Positions 21,101-31,800 are shown, counted from the first letter of the stretch. The stretch is DNA of 64,000 nucleotides from Mesorhabditis belari (GCA_958450365.1 CAUEEP010000926.1:806001-870000), one strand, 5' to 3'. Notes: generated by a model not told the origin, from the sequence alone. Program-made: numbers and translations.

Positions 21101-22297
21101 GGTTCGAATCCCGGCGCCGACCATATTTTGTAATCCCAGCCCCAATTCATAAAAGGACCGAAGTATTCAACTCAGCATGTAGTAACGATTACTTTAGTTG
21201 CCCGGTATACTGATACTATAGTCTAGAAAGCATTAATCGTTAATTATTCTATCATAGAAGAAGCGGATTTGGTTAAAAAGTGCGTACAATCGGCTTGTCA
21301 TGCACTCATCGAGAAACGGGATTTTTTGAACGATTTGGATGGAGCGGCCGGAGATGGAGATTGTGGACAAACAATGGCACATGCTGCAAAATGTAAGAAA
21401 GAGTTACTATGACACTTCAAAATTCTAGGTATTCTGGAAGCAAATGAAAGTCTTCACTGGCAAAATCCGGCTAGTTTACTCTCGCAACTGGCCGCAATCT
21501 TTCAGGAAACGGTTGGAGGGACAGGAGGAGCGGTAAGAGATAAGCTGTGTTCATGTCAAAGACAAGATTTTAGATTTACGCCTTACTACTGGAAGCAGCA
21601 AGTGGGTCATTTGAAGAATCAGCTCATCCAGAGAATTGGTCTCACGGATTGGAGATCGGTCTAAAAGCAATAACTGAATACGGGAGAGCGCAGCCAGGAG
21701 ATCGGACAATGGTCAGTGAAAACAGTAATTAGTTAAAGAAGATTTTTAGTTAGCCAGTTAGCCAGCCAGTTAGTTAAAGAAGATTTTTAGATTTTTTCTG
21801 ATAAAATATTGATAATAGTGAGTCTAAGGCTAAAAATTTTTTAACTTAAAACTTCAGGTAGATACATTACATGCTGTGGTCGACTATATGAAAAGAGGGT
21901 CATCATTTACCAATTCGCAAACAATAAAAGAGATTGGAGAGGTAAAGTGCAAGTGAAAAATCTAGCTGGATTAAGATAACAACTATATTTAGATAACTAT
22001 TTAGATAACAAATACTAAAAAATAAAGCTATTCAGATAGCCAAGAAAGCAGCTGAGTCAACGGCAACAATGAAGGCCAGCGCTGGCCGAGCCTCTTACAC
22101 TGCAGAAGCTGTTCAAGTAAAAGTTTTGCAATTGTAAAATTGATTAGATTATTATTAGGAACATTTTAGATGCTTTAAAGCATGTTTAAAAGAGTAATGC
22201 TTAAAATTTGTAGACAAAACCAGACGCAGGAGCCATGGCAGCGTCGATTTGGATTGGCGCTATTTGTCAAAAAATCAATGGACAAATTTCCAAATAA
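18149..22297 (+). CDS. TKFC: Triokinase/FMN cyclase (dihydroxyacetone kinase), complete
   Basis: Phosphorylates dihydroxyacetone and glyceraldehyde with ATP (fructose breakdown); animal members also cyclise FAD to cyclic FMN. ATG at 18149 ([20 protein letters not shown]). DhaK domain: [92 protein letters not shown], and [15 protein letters not shown]. DhaL domain: [20 protein letters not shown] (Asp ligands for Mg-ATP), [34 protein letters not shown] and [13 protein letters not shown]; stop 22297. About 16 exons from 19181 on have clear GT–AG borders. The junction between exon 1 and the GGGSGHEP exon (about 18240–18290) is unresolved: no canonical pair gives the required phase. The long first introns hold an antisense gene and SINE and foldback inserts. 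Confidence 0.93.
18554..19066 (-). CDS. ZNF593: ZNF593/Bud20-like U1-type zinc-finger protein, nested antisense gene
   Basis: Small C2H2 protein of the ZNF593/Bud20 family, which works in pre-60S ribosomal subunit maturation and export in yeast. It lies wholly inside an intron of the triokinase gene on the opposite strand. Four exons give about 127 residues: a basic start [20 protein letters not shown], an [20 protein letters not shown] block with the CxxC of the finger, the histidines [20 protein letters not shown], then [14 protein letters not shown]. These match the order and length (about 115–135 residues) of the family. The stop is at 18554–18556 after KMDDGST. Introns are short and use GT–AG. 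Confidence 0.87.
19590..19740 (+). repeat. tRNA-derived SINE-like copy, family A, copy 1
   Basis: TTTTTCTGGCTGGATGTTTT precedes a tRNA-like core GTCACCGTGGCGCAGTCGGA…GGGTTCGACCCC. The same 5' block and core recur at 36040–36165, so the unit is dispersed rather than a lone tRNA. Located in a triokinase intron. Confidence 0.65.
20212..20478. mobile_element. Foldback element, family F7, copy 1
   Basis: Starts TACCGTAAATACTGTAATAG and ends with the complement CTATTACAGTATTTACGGTA. An internal inverted pair lies around GCGTAGTCTAG/CTACGCGACTG and GGTATCAAAAAATAGC/GCTATTTTATGATACC. The second copy is at 24189–24463, and a degenerate copy with a long G run is at 23411–23815. Located in a triokinase intron. 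Confidence 0.88.
21013..21170 (+). repeat. tRNA-Thr-like SINE, family B, copy 1
   Basis: The core GGTGTAGCTCATTAGTAGAG, anticodon-loop-like CCAGTAA (AGT) and GGTTCGAATCC can fold with most stem pairs. Both flanks (ATAAAGCCCTACTCTGGCGG before, CCCCAATTCATAAAA after) are shared with the copy at 34715–34885, so this is a tRNA-derived dispersed element. Located in a triokinase intron. Confidence 0.7.
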
Positions 22298-22588
22298 AAT
22301 TTCGTTCAAAGTTTTGAATAAATCTTTAAAAATAGTTTATTAAATCTCTAGAGCATACAAAAAATAGATAATACATAGATAATACCACTGATAATACATA
22401 AATAATACCACTAAACAAGTTGGAATCTGAAAATTAAAGTGAGGCAAGGAGGCAAAAAGAAAAATGGCCGGGGAAAAGGTTGATAAGTTGGATAAAAGAT
22501 GAAATAGGAATATTTTAAGTGAGATTGCTGACAAGTAAAAGATATTGCTAATATAAACAAATATACAATTTCCATTTTGATCCGTAAA

Positions 22589-25500
22589 TCAGAGCCGGGC
22601 CCGATCAATGGCCAAACTATCGGGTCTCGGCCTTCCGCCACTCGGAAGATCTCGACGATTTCGGCTATTCGAATTTAAGCGAGTTTCTTTTGGTGGACTT
22701 GTTATTGGCAAATTATTCGGTGAATTCGGTACAGTGGTCTCGGGTCCCAGTGTGAATTTTGGCTCTATCGGTAGTACCGGATCTTCAGTCAGCTTTGCTC
22801 TCTCATCGCTCGGCTCGATCTCGTCCTAGACTTTTTGTACTCCAGTAACTCCAACTTTGTACTGGATCATGAATTGTTTTAAGCTTAAGCCTTAACGATA
22901 ATTGGCTACAGTAGAAGTGTGTTTATTTTGGCTAATGTAGCCAGCCAAATTTCTTCAGCACTCACCTCAACCGGTGCATTGTATGGCCCACTAGTCGTGG
23001 AGACCCGCTCTTGATAGTGAATCACGTGAAAACCTTAACATTCAAACTTTAACTTACACTTATTCAATTTGCATTTACTATATTGGCTTTTAATTTAGAT
23101 TTAAATTGATTACAGTACCTTCGGTCGTTAAAACCCCGATCATGTGCCCTTCATCGCTTAAAGGACACAAAGAGATGATTGGAGACGAGATGTCAACCTG
23201 AAATTGAGAAATTGAGAAATATAGTTTTATAGATATATCAAGCACTACAGTACTCTAGTAAGATAAATTAAAAATTCTAAACGAACACTATAGGCTGTGT
23301 CGAGCACTTCTGGCAAGAGATCGAAAAACTTTGGACGTTGGTAGACGAGGAATATCTGAGAATGAGTTGAGATTAGAGAAGAAGGGCTAATCATTAGCCC
23401 TTCTTATCATTAGAATATACAGTAAATACTCTAATAGAACGCCAGTACAACTGCGTAGTCTAACTTTTAGAAAATAATTTTTTCTCAGTCCCTAGATTTT
23501 TCCAACTACTTTTGGTACCAAAAAATACTAGATTTCAAGGACTATCATTTGACACCCAAGCGCCTAAAGTAAAAAAAAAAAGGGGGGGGGGGGGGGGGGG
23601 TAAAATAGAGCACGCGCGCGGCCGCCCGCCATCATGGGGGGGCGGGGGGGGGGATTCTATTTTTGTGGGAGGGGAGGGGGGAAGAAGGGGAAGGGGGAGA
23701 GTAACAACCACAAAGCAGAGCGCAGAAAGCGCGAAGAACGAGACTTTCAAAGTTAGACTACGCGACTGTACACCCGTCATTATAGGCGTTCTATTAGTGT
23801 TTACGGTAGCGCCACTCACCCCAGCATATGTGCCGACGAATATCCAATTTTTCACGACAAGCGCCGAAGTGATTACATCTTTGCCGGTACTTTCGTGCAG
23901 CCCACAACCGTCTTTGCCGATCGACAACTCTCCTGTTTCCTAAAGTCTCTTCACTTTAAAATAGTAATCGTGATTTTCTATTATTCCCGCTATTTCGTTA
24001 ACCCAAGCAGGTCCAAATAACTCAAAAAATGGGTTAAGATTTAAAATTTATGCTTGATTTGTAAAATTGGCCAAGACATGGCATTTTTCTGGACACCTAT
24101 TGACGTTCACACCGAAAATTTCCAGCTTCTAGATGAATATGATTAAAGGAGAAACTTAGAAAAGTTAACGGGATCACAAGGAAGCACATACCGTAAATAC
24201 TGTAATAGTACCCCACCCCTATAATGACGGTGCGGAGTGTTGCGTAGTCTAGCTTTGAACGCGTTTTTCTCGACACTGGTTTATGCTACAATGTGCGCTT
24301 AGGTATCAAAAAATAGCTGAAATTCAGGGCTATTTTTTGATACCAAAGACGCATTTTTTCAAAGTACGGGCGCTTTGAAAAAAATGAAATACTAAAAAAC
24401 TACTTTTGCGGCTACGCGACTGTACGAGGGGGGTGGGGTACTATTACAGTATTTACGGTATATCAATATTTATCCAGTACGTTGTAGCTTTCCGAACTCG
24501 AAATTTCAACACCGTCAATGGTTCTCCGGGTGGGCCCATGGGTGGCAAATTATGCTGAAAATCGACGCAAATGAGGAATGGGGTGGGGTACTAATACAGT
24601 ATTTACAGTAACACTTTGTATTTACTTGAAGTTTGTCAGTGTTGCAATATGTTTGTTTTTTAACTTTTAGCTTCAAAAGAAACGATCAAAGAAACAGATA
24701 AGCCGGAACGTAGTGGATATGCATCGGAGAAATCGGGAGATCATGGAAAATATATGTGGGATACTATTACAGTATTTACGGTAGTTATGTTTTTAAAAAA
24801 TCCTATAGTATTTAGCATTATCATTGAATCATTTCCTCACCGAAACACAGCACTGCCAAATCATCGTCGGCCCCACTGAAGAGGAGACCAATAAAAGCAC
24901 CTGAAACAGTGTCAGACTGTAAGAATGATGTATTCATTTAAAAATATTATCTTTACATAAATATTATCTTTACATAAACATTATCTTTGCATAAATATTA
25001 TTTGATTTAAATAATAGCTATTTTCCCCCACGTACTTCCGAATATTTGGGTGAGAGTTTCTCGTCTCGACTTGCCCCGAGAAATTCGACAATCGAAATGA
25101 TACCGCTGAATTTGAAAGAACGGCTAAAAGGTATATTTCTTTATGATTACAGAAATATATACAATCAACCTCCCAATTAAAGTTTCGGTACTTGAGTTGT
25201 GAAGAGAAATCGTCAAAATCCCAGCATCACTTCCGACAGCATTCCACACAAAATCGCGATCGACATGACGCGAACTTCGGAGTATCAGATCTAAAATAAG
25301 AATAATAAAAAATAAGCTGAAGTTGAGTGTATTGCACAAATTAGTTTATCAATAATGTACCGTCTATGCTAAAATAAGAATAATATAAAATAAGGATCAG
25401 GTATTAAAGAACGAAATCGGTTTTGCTGGTCATTTCAATCTTGAATATTTCAGCTAGTTTTGCTTTCGCAGGATGTTGAATTTGTAGTAAAAAATACAGC

Positions 25501-25875
25501 TGAATTTGGGGGAATTTGGGGGAATTTGGGGGAGAAATTGTTCTCAAAAATTTGGGCATAATGACACTAAAAAAAGGGCAAAACCGGCTCACTCACTTTA
25601 CCGCTTCTTTCTCTAAACTTCTTACCTTTATTCACATTCGAAGCAAGGCTCACGAAATTTGGATCACTTGACGCATCGAAACGATCCAATTTCTCACTGG
25701 ATACCTGAAATTTTATCGATAAATAATTAAAATTTTTTTTTTTTTTCATTAATATTTTTTTTTTTAAGAATAGGAAAAAGGAAAAATTTTAAAAAAAAAA
25801 AAAGGAGAGGTGTTTTGGGGGGGAGGGAATTTTTGGTTTTATTTTTTTTTGTTTTGGAAAAAAATAATAAATTTT

Positions 25876-25910
<35 letters not shown>

Positions 25911-27156
25911 GTTTTTGGGAGGTGGGGGGGGGGGGGGGGTGTGGGGGGGGTGTGTATATTGGATTTTAAAAATATATAAAGTTTTATATTTTTAATGCTT
26001 TTGTTTCATTGTTACATTTACCTTAAAGAACATTGGCTCAGCTCGAAGTGGGAAGAGTACAAGGAGTGAATGATTGGCAGAAGGGATGATCATTGTTGAG
26101 GCCCATGGTTTATCCAGTGAAAACTGAAACTTTTAAACTGAAACAAAACTAACTGCAAAAGGTAATTCTAGTTTCCAGAATTAGAATTCTTTGTTTTAAG
26201 CCTATTTCAATCTCCATTTTCATTCTCCATTTATCAAACTTTTAATTTTATCAAGCAAACGAACCTTTTCCACAAAAACGATCCCCTCATCGATGACTCG
26301 AAACAAGGTGACGAATTGCTCAAGCACACTGCAATTCACATCTTGTTGAACCCAACTAAAATTCTTTTTTTTAATGTTTAAATGAATCAAATTCTTCTTC
26401 TTCTTCTAGAATATGTGATTTTAAAATTTCGTTACCTAACACACAACAAAGTCTCATCGCCGTCTCGATAAAGTTTCGCATCACTAACCTCGAAGAATTT
26501 CGTGGCATCAATCTAAATTTAAGGTTATTTTTTTGAAATTTCAACTTCCTATACCTGAATTTTCATGATTTCCACCAAATTTATTGTTTTAATCACCGCG
26601 CGAAGCCAGAAAACTTTTGTCGATGATGACTTGTAGTTGATGATCCTAAAAATATTTGTTTAGGTATTTTTCAAAAACTTTAAGTTGTCTCATAGTGTTC
26701 TTTTCAATTTCTGGTTGTTTAGATTTGTTTAGACAATTTCGGATACCGTCTTTTCTCTAATAGTAGTGCACTCCGGCGAGCCGAGTTGGTGACTATTTTA
26801 CGGTTTCCAAGTTTTCCCAAGAAGCTCAACACTCTAATCCCCCACTAGATCTCATTGTCAGCTACATTTTCCGACCCCACATCGATCGGTTCTGATAAGT
26901 GATTCTCGAGCTTTCGAGCAATTTAGGCGACGCTCAGGGTGCACTACTATTATGGAAAATACGGTATATTCAAAAGAAATTGACAAAATCTGAGCTTTTT
27001 TCTTTCAAACCTGCAAACCCCAGTCGCACCAATGAGACACGCGCGCAAATTCGATGAATTGCTTTTGTCTGAAACGTCCAGAGTCGAGGTTTGTGGCAAG
27101 GAGAATGCGTGGAAGGAATTTGGTGTCGACGAGAAGGCCACCTCGCGCCATTCCAT
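22589..27156 (-). CDS. Beta-propeller-like protein with kaptin-like C-terminus, N-terminus incomplete
   Basis: At least 11 minus-strand exons join: 27156 to about 27010, then about 26640, 26515, 26355, 26125, 25705, 25275, 25125 and 24905, then 23946, 23370, 23197, 23033 and 22825–22589 (stop). Content is hydrophobic beta-strand blocks: ILLATNLDSG, TMIIPSANHSLLVLFPL, FVWNAVGSDAGILTISLHN, AFIGLLFSGADDDLAVLCFG, VVKNWIFVGTYAG-IFLVYQR, SSPIISLCPLSDEGHMIGVL and TTEGFHVIHYQ. The last three blocks match the spacing of the C-terminal part of kaptin (KICSTOR subunit), but BBS-type propellers look similar. The final exon is Pro/Ser/Arg-rich (TSPPKETRLNSNSRNRRDL). Joins near 26650–27010 and 23950–24830 are not phase-consistent, so exons are probably missing. 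Gene existence is likely; the family is tentative. Confidence 0.55.
23411..23815. mobile_element. Degenerate family F7 foldback with long poly-G
   Basis: Termini ACAGTAAATACTCTAATAGA and the complement ending near 23812, with GACTACGCGACTGTAC shared with the F7 copies. The centre has a run of about 20 G (23582–23600) and CG-rich low-complexity DNA, which may be assembly-sensitive. Confidence 0.65.
24189..24463. mobile_element. Foldback element, family F7, copy 2
   Basis: Near-identical to 20212–20478: same TACCGTAAATACTGTAATAG end, same internal GTATCAAAAAATAGCTG/GCTATTTTTTGATACC pair. Directly followed by captured sequence. Confidence 0.9.
24460..24580 (+). pseudogene. Captured DEG/ENaC intron–exon fragment
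   Basis: About 120 bp match the minus strand of 10522–10641: the last bases of an intron (TTTATCCAG) plus about 100 bp of the exon encoding GWQIMLKIDANEE. I see only two or three differences by eye. Because intron sequence is included, the copy was made from DNA rather than mRNA. It is bounded on both sides by the F7 terminal motif (GTGGGGTACTATTACAGTAT). Confidence 0.88.
24668..24784 (+). pseudogene. Second probable captured exon fragment
   Basis: After an acceptor-like AACTTTTAG, the frame ASKETIKETDKPERSGYASE is open and has coding-like composition. It ends at another F7-type terminus, ACTATTACAGTATTTACGGT. The source gene is not in the window. Confidence 0.45.
25730..25960. repeat. Homopolymer T and G tracts
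   Basis: Long T runs (about 30 at 25879–25908) followed by G runs (about 17) within an intron of the beta-propeller-like gene. Lengths are likely unreliable in any assembly. Confidence 0.8.
26738..26968. mobile_element. Foldback element, family F8, copy 1
   Basis: Ends ATACCGTCTTTTCTCTAATA and the complement TATTATGGAAAATACGGTAT carry the shared GTAGTGCACTC/GGTGCACTACTA block. Related copies: 28447–28975 and 51581–51796. The interior GACCCCACATCGAT and GAGATCT…GGGGATTAG blocks are shared with the 51.6-kb copy in opposite orientation. Confidence 0.8.
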
Positions 27157-27159
27157 CTG

Positions 27160-27918
27160 AAAATTGAATGTAAAAATTCAAAAAAACTTGAAGCAATCAA
27201 GGATTGGGTTGGAGAGGATGAAATAGCGCCGACTTTCAAATATTTTTCTAGAACACATAAAAGCTCCATATGCCTCAGATAATGAATAAGCTTCACGTTT
27301 CTATTTTTATTGGCATTTGGTAGTTTAAGATAATGAACTTTAGATAATGAAAACAAGGGTGCAAGACTTAGTACTCAACCTAATTTTATAATTATTCTAA
27401 TACTAAAAAAACAAGGCTACAGTATTTTAAGGTAAAAAGTTTCTTCTTCAAAAACTCAACCTAAAAGTATTCAAAAAAGATGATTCGATGATACGATTTT
27501 GACTGTTTCTTTCAATGAAACCTATTTTAATTGAGAAAATAAAAAAGATAGGGCACAAAAAGTTATTTCTACAATTAAAAATTCAGAATAATCCATTTAT
27601 GTGCTCATTTTTTCAATATTTTTAAAAGTACTAGTAACTAGTAAAAAGTAAAAATTGGTTCCTTATCTCTACGAATCTGGTTTCTTATCTCTCTAAATTT
27701 GGTTCTTTATCTCTAGTAAAAATTTGAAGTTTATTCTCGGAGATTATTTGTAAAATACTAAAAATGATTTTAAAAATGACAAAAAGTAAACGAGAAACAT
27801 TTCTAATGAAAGAAATTGTTTGGTATTTGGTTTGAGACTCATTTATTTAGATAATGAAAACAAGAGACTTAGCACTACTCAATAATAAGACAGAAGATCT
27901 TCCCGTTCCAACTCACAT
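27160..27918. other. Intergenic/intronic AT-rich DNA with a TIR relic
   Basis: No exon recognised. Near 27205 lies GGGTTGGAGAGGATGAAATAGCGCC, related to the terminal repeat of the 15-kb element. The first exon of the beta-propeller-like gene may lie here. Confidence 0.4.
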
Positions 27919-29703
27919 TCATTTCCTCTCTTCTCCTTCTCCAATCTCTTCTCCTTTTGTCTCTTCCTCAATCGCGGCTTTTTCCAAAAGTTCTCTAACT
28001 TCTCTCAGCTCTTTCGCGAAATCTTCAGTCTCCTCTTTCAGCTCGTCTTCCACTTCTTTGTGAAGGATCTAAATTTAATCATTTTGCATTTTCTTCATTT
28101 TATATCTGATTTCTTATCTCACTTGTACAATATCGTGCTTCAACAATCGCAACTTTTCTTGCTTATTGATGGCGCACGTTTGAGGAGCGATTTTTCTGCA
28201 AAAATAGTTTTTGATTGTATAGTTTAGTTATAATTTGCATTTAATATTAAAATTGAGAACTGATAAAGCAACAAACCGCTGTACAAAATTCGGTTGAATG
28301 GGGACGTCGACGAAATTGTCGTCGAAAGCGTTCCGACCCGGCAACTGATTCCCTTCGGCACCACTGATCAATCGGAAGAGCTAAATTTACGATTGAAATT
28401 GAAAAGTTTTCAGATTATATAATTTCTAAAGATACTGTAGGTTTTGAATACCGTATTCTCTCTAATAGTAGTGCACTCTTTAATAGTATTGTGGTCCGAG
28501 AGGGGTTTGAAAAAATAGTAGTGGACAAATTTGAATTTTTGGTGCTTCTTTTTCATCTAAATCTTTTTGACTTTATGTTTATGTGACATTCTAAAGCTAT
28601 TCAAGCAAGCAAAAGTCAGGCTTTTTTTTATTCATTTATTAACTATTCTTCACATAAAAAAGTTAGCAAAAAATCTAAAATTGTTGCGCAAAGTGCAAAA
28701 ACATCTTTTTGTTGTTTGTCAAGGCACAAATTGTCAACTCGCCGGCCCACAACTGTATGTCAAAAGGGGCCAAAGGAGCCAAAGGAGTACGTGAAAGAAT
28801 TGCAAGAATTTTTGGAACAAATCTTATATCTGTCTTACTTTGGTAAATGATGGAAACTCTTTAATAGTAGTGCACTCTCTAATAGTAGTGCACTCTTTCA
28901 TAGTATTGCGGTCCAGGAGAGGATTGAAAAAATAGTAGTGCGCACTACTATTAGAGAGAATACGGTATTTTATATTTCAGTCTACCTGATGATCTTTATG
29001 CGAGGCGAGATCGCTGAGGAAAGCTTTTGCGGTCGCCTTTTTCCCGTTCGGATCCTTGAGTTCTTTGAGTTTTCTTTCTGAAAAATAGGTTTTAAGTTAA
29101 GAAAATGAAAATATATTACATTTTAGTAGTCAATTAGATTTTTAATACAGCTACAGATTGTCTTATTTCTAGATTATTTTGAATGAAATTTGAAAGTTTG
29201 AAAGTTTTGTCAAGTTTAGTAGATTGCCAAGTTGAAGCATGTCAAATTTTAATAGATTAGATTACCGTATTTCTTCGAATAGAAGACCGGGTAAAGAGTA
29301 TCATCGCGTACTCCTGCGTAGCAGCCCTTTTTAAAATTTATTTTCTGCATAAAAGCTTTCAATGAAGTGCTATAGAGCTGGAAAATGGCTCAAAAATCTG
29401 TTAGCTCATGTGCTATTTTTGAGTCATTTTCCACCCCTATAGCACTTCATTGAAAGCTTTTATGCAGAAAAGAAATTTTAAAAAGGGCTGCTACGCAGGA
29501 GTACGCGATGATACTCTTTACCCGGTCTTCTATTCGAAGAAATACGGTATGTTTCTTGTTTAAATTTAACATTTAAATGCAAATTTCAATGTTTTTTTTA
29601 AACTAGTAACATAGAAAAGTGAAAAAAAAGAATTAAATTTAGAAAATAAACCTAATGAGGTCAAATATTTCGAATCAATATCTTCGGCGGCTCGTTCACT
29701 CAT
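27919..29703 (-). CDS. Small acidic coiled-coil protein, family not recognised
   Basis: Five exons give about 156 residues from ATG 29703 to stop 27919. N-terminus MSERAAEDIDSKYLTSLE, then ELKDPNGKKATAKAFLSDLA, LFRLISGAEGNQLPGRN, VDVPIQPNFVQRKIAPQTC, and a final 50-residue Glu/Lys-rich helix beginning ILHKEVEDELKEETEDFAKE, a likely coiled coil. All splice phases fit. No signal peptide or membrane segment, so probably intracellular. It lies upstream of and on the same strand as the beta-propeller-like gene (about 760 bp apart); co-transcription is possible but not shown. Introns hold family F8 and F5 foldbacks. I cannot assign a function. Confidence 0.72.
28447..28975. mobile_element. Foldback element, family F8, copy 2 (nested)
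   Basis: Starts ATACCGTATTCTCTCTAATA, ends TATTAGAGAGAATACGGTAT; inner repeats CTCTTTAATAGTATTGTGGTCC (28477) and its relative near 28895. The arms enclose about 350 bp of AT-rich non-coding DNA. Confidence 0.8.
29264..29550. mobile_element. Foldback element, family F5, copy 2
   Basis: Near-identical to 12878–13163: begins ACCGTATTTCTTCGAATAGA and ends with the reverse complement; centre near TGCTATTTTTGAGTC. Confidence 0.92.
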
Positions 29704-30177
29704 CAGAAAAGCATTTAAAAGTGATTCTTTTACAAAAAATTCAGCAAAATTATCAAATAAACATGAGAAATTATTTCCTTAATAATTTCTGCTTTGAATT
29801 CTCTCAATTCTTTGATCAATAGATTAAATATCTGCTCTTTTGAAATCTATTCAATTATCTGTGCTAAAGCTTTTTGTAGTTTGTAGTTGGGAATAGAAAT
29901 TTAGGGAAAATGAGAGATTGCAGAGAAAACGTTTTCGAATCGATCCGTATCCCGAAGCGCTTTCCATCTTTCTACTAACAAATTGAGGAAAAAGAAGAAA
30001 GCAAATAGTGAGCTCCCCCTTTTTCGCTGTGTTACGCTCTCGAAATCGTTTTCCCCACAAATCACTACTCAATTTTTTTTTTCATCATAAGTTTTCTATT
30101 TCTTTTTAAATCTTTTTAAATAAAAGTCTTAAATCTTATTTTTCATTTTAATCATCTTTCATCGTTTTAAAGTTTGA
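29704..30177. other. Divergent intergenic region
   Basis: Between the minus-strand coiled-coil gene and the plus-strand membrane-protein gene. AT-rich; a Phe/Ser-rich reading frame at 29851–30072 has no splice support. I see no gene. Confidence 0.4.
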
Positions 30178-30422
30178 GGGGTAGGCTACTTTGCGCCAAA
30201 TTTTTTTGCGCAACAGGGTCATTTGCGCAACTGGGTCGTTTGCGCAACTCGCCATAACTTTCTTCTAAGTGAACCAATCTTTATCATTTTGGTGTCATTT
30301 TGTAGATCTCACTAAGTGCAATAAAATGACACCAAAATGATAAAGATTGGTTCACTTAGAAGAAAGTTGTGGCGAGTTGCGCAAATAACCCTGTAGCCCA
30401 AAAAATTTGGTAGCCTACCCCA
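30178..30422. mobile_element. Foldback element, GGGGTAGGCTACTTTGCGCC type
   Basis: About 245-bp palindrome: GGGGTAGGCTAC at 30178 pairs with GTAGCCTACCCC at 30411. AACTTTCTTCTAAGTGAACC pairs with GGTTCACTTAGAAGAAAGTT. Only one copy in the window. Confidence 0.85.
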
Positions 30423-30689
30423 ACTTTTCTTTGACTTTAAGCCGTCAGAACTTTTTTGTCTTTTAAAAATTTACATTTCGAGAACATCCAAATTGTAGCT
30501 TGAACTTAAAATTCGACTTTTAAGACCGTAAATCTTTTTCAATCTTGCTTGAAAGAAGTTAAGTTGGAAATTTTGGAGCTTTACAACCAAGCTTTCTGTT
30601 CAACTCATTCATTGTCATTTTTGGATAAAATTTTGAATCTAGTATTTTCAATTGTTAGTAGTTTAGTATTTACTTGCTTCAACTTTTCG

Positions 30690-30702
30690 ATTTCCAGATT
30701 CG
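30690..30702 (+). promoter_or_regulatory. Probable trans-splice acceptor
   Basis: TTTCGATTTCCAG lies just upstream of ATG 30703, and no upstream coding exon joins in frame. In a nematode this suggests spliced-leader addition, or a 5'-UTR intron. Confidence 0.4.
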
Positions 30703-31483
30703 ATGAACTTCCAGCAGCCAGTCCGCCCCGTCAAACCGCCAACAGAGCCGAAAACGGGCCTCCGCGGCTTCATCGAGACGATCGCTGAAAAAGACGAGCT
30801 TCTTCTCTATTTCACTGCATTTCTTGGTGTAGTAATGCCTGGAATTGTCTATTTAATCTATCGAAGAGTGCACATTGTTTATCAACGATACGCCGAGAAA
30901 AAAGAAGTTGAACGTTTGGAAGAAGAACGGGCAAAAGCCGAGATAACAATCATCTATGCATCGGCACAAGAAAACGGGGGGGAAAGCGAAAGAAAGAGCT
31001 GAAGAATTATTTGAAGCTATGAGTTCAGAGAATCCGAAAGTCTACGATTTGGGCAAAATCGGGCCCTCTGTTTTAACAAAATTTAAAGGTTTTGTGATTT
31101 TCATCGTTGAGAATTTAGAAAGCACAGGGAAAGCGGACTGGCTTTTAGACTGGTTAGAGGATATAGCAGCGGATAAGAAGCTGAAGAAAAACACGAATGT
31201 TGAAGAGATTAAATTTGTTGCGCTTGGGTTTAAAGCCGGGAAAACGGTGGTCACATTGAATAAGAGGATGAAGATTGTTGGAGCAAAAGAGTTGAGGAAT
31301 TGTGTGGATTTGGGTGAAGAGTTGGGAGTGGATGATGAGAACAAGTTGTTTAATCAATGGGCAATGGAGGCAATGGAAGCTATTGATGTATACTTTCAAG
31401 GAGAACACGAGAGTATTTTGGGTGATGAATCAATGAGTGAAATGTCGGATTTGGACGGAGATGAGTCAAAGAAGGAGCGGTAG
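30703..31483 (+). CDS. Intronless single-pass membrane protein, interrupted by a +1 G
   Basis: From ATG 30703 the frame encodes a proline-rich start (MNFQQPVRPVKPPTEPKTGL), a transmembrane helix LLLYFTAFLGVVMPGIVYLI, then a charged helix EKKEVERLEEERAKAE. At a run of seven G (30976–30982) it stops soon after. The +1-shifted frame continues at once with KAKERAEELFEAMSSENPKV and about 160 more residues to TAG 31481–31483, ending in an acidic tail. Six Gs would give one product of about 259 residues. So this is a sequencing error, a recent frameshift mutation, or a slippery site. No introns, unlike every neighbour, which could mean a retrocopy. Family not recognised. Confidence 0.6.
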
Positions 31484-31554
31484 AAATCAAGGTTGGAGAT
31501 GGAAAGACGAGTGTTTGTTGTGAGTTATTTTGTGAACACTTAAGGTTTCTGTAA

Positions 31555-31800
31555 AGGTTTATTGCTATGGATTCCTATATTATTGTAGGTTATTTTATTG
31601 CTATGTATTACTATATTATTGTAGATTACTTTATTGCTATGGTATTATATTATTGCAGATTACTTTGTTGCTATATTATTGCAGATTACTATTATTGTAT
31701 ATTACTTTATTGCTATATATTATTATATTATTGTATATTACTTTATTGCTATGGATTCCTCTATTATTGTAGATTACTTTATTACTCACTACATTATCCT
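31555..31800. repeat. Irregular minisatellite, TTACTTTATTGCTATGGATT type
   Basis: Units of 25–33 bp combine TATTATTGTAGATTACTTTA and TTGCTATGGATT. Downstream of the interrupted membrane-protein gene. Confidence 0.8.

Noticed and set aside
23512..23943. Gly-rich plus-strand and Pro-rich minus-strand frames
   Set aside because: Most of both frames lies in the G-run foldback. Only the minus exon 23827–23946 (ETGELSIGKDGCG…) has splice support.
24460..24580. A second DEG/ENaC gene
   Set aside because: Only one exon fragment is present, bounded by element termini, with no neighbouring channel exons.
26970..27356. 128-residue minus-strand frame as the N-terminus of the beta-propeller-like gene
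   Set aside because: The upstream half runs through a foldback relic and intron-like DNA; the acceptor at 27157 marks the exon start.
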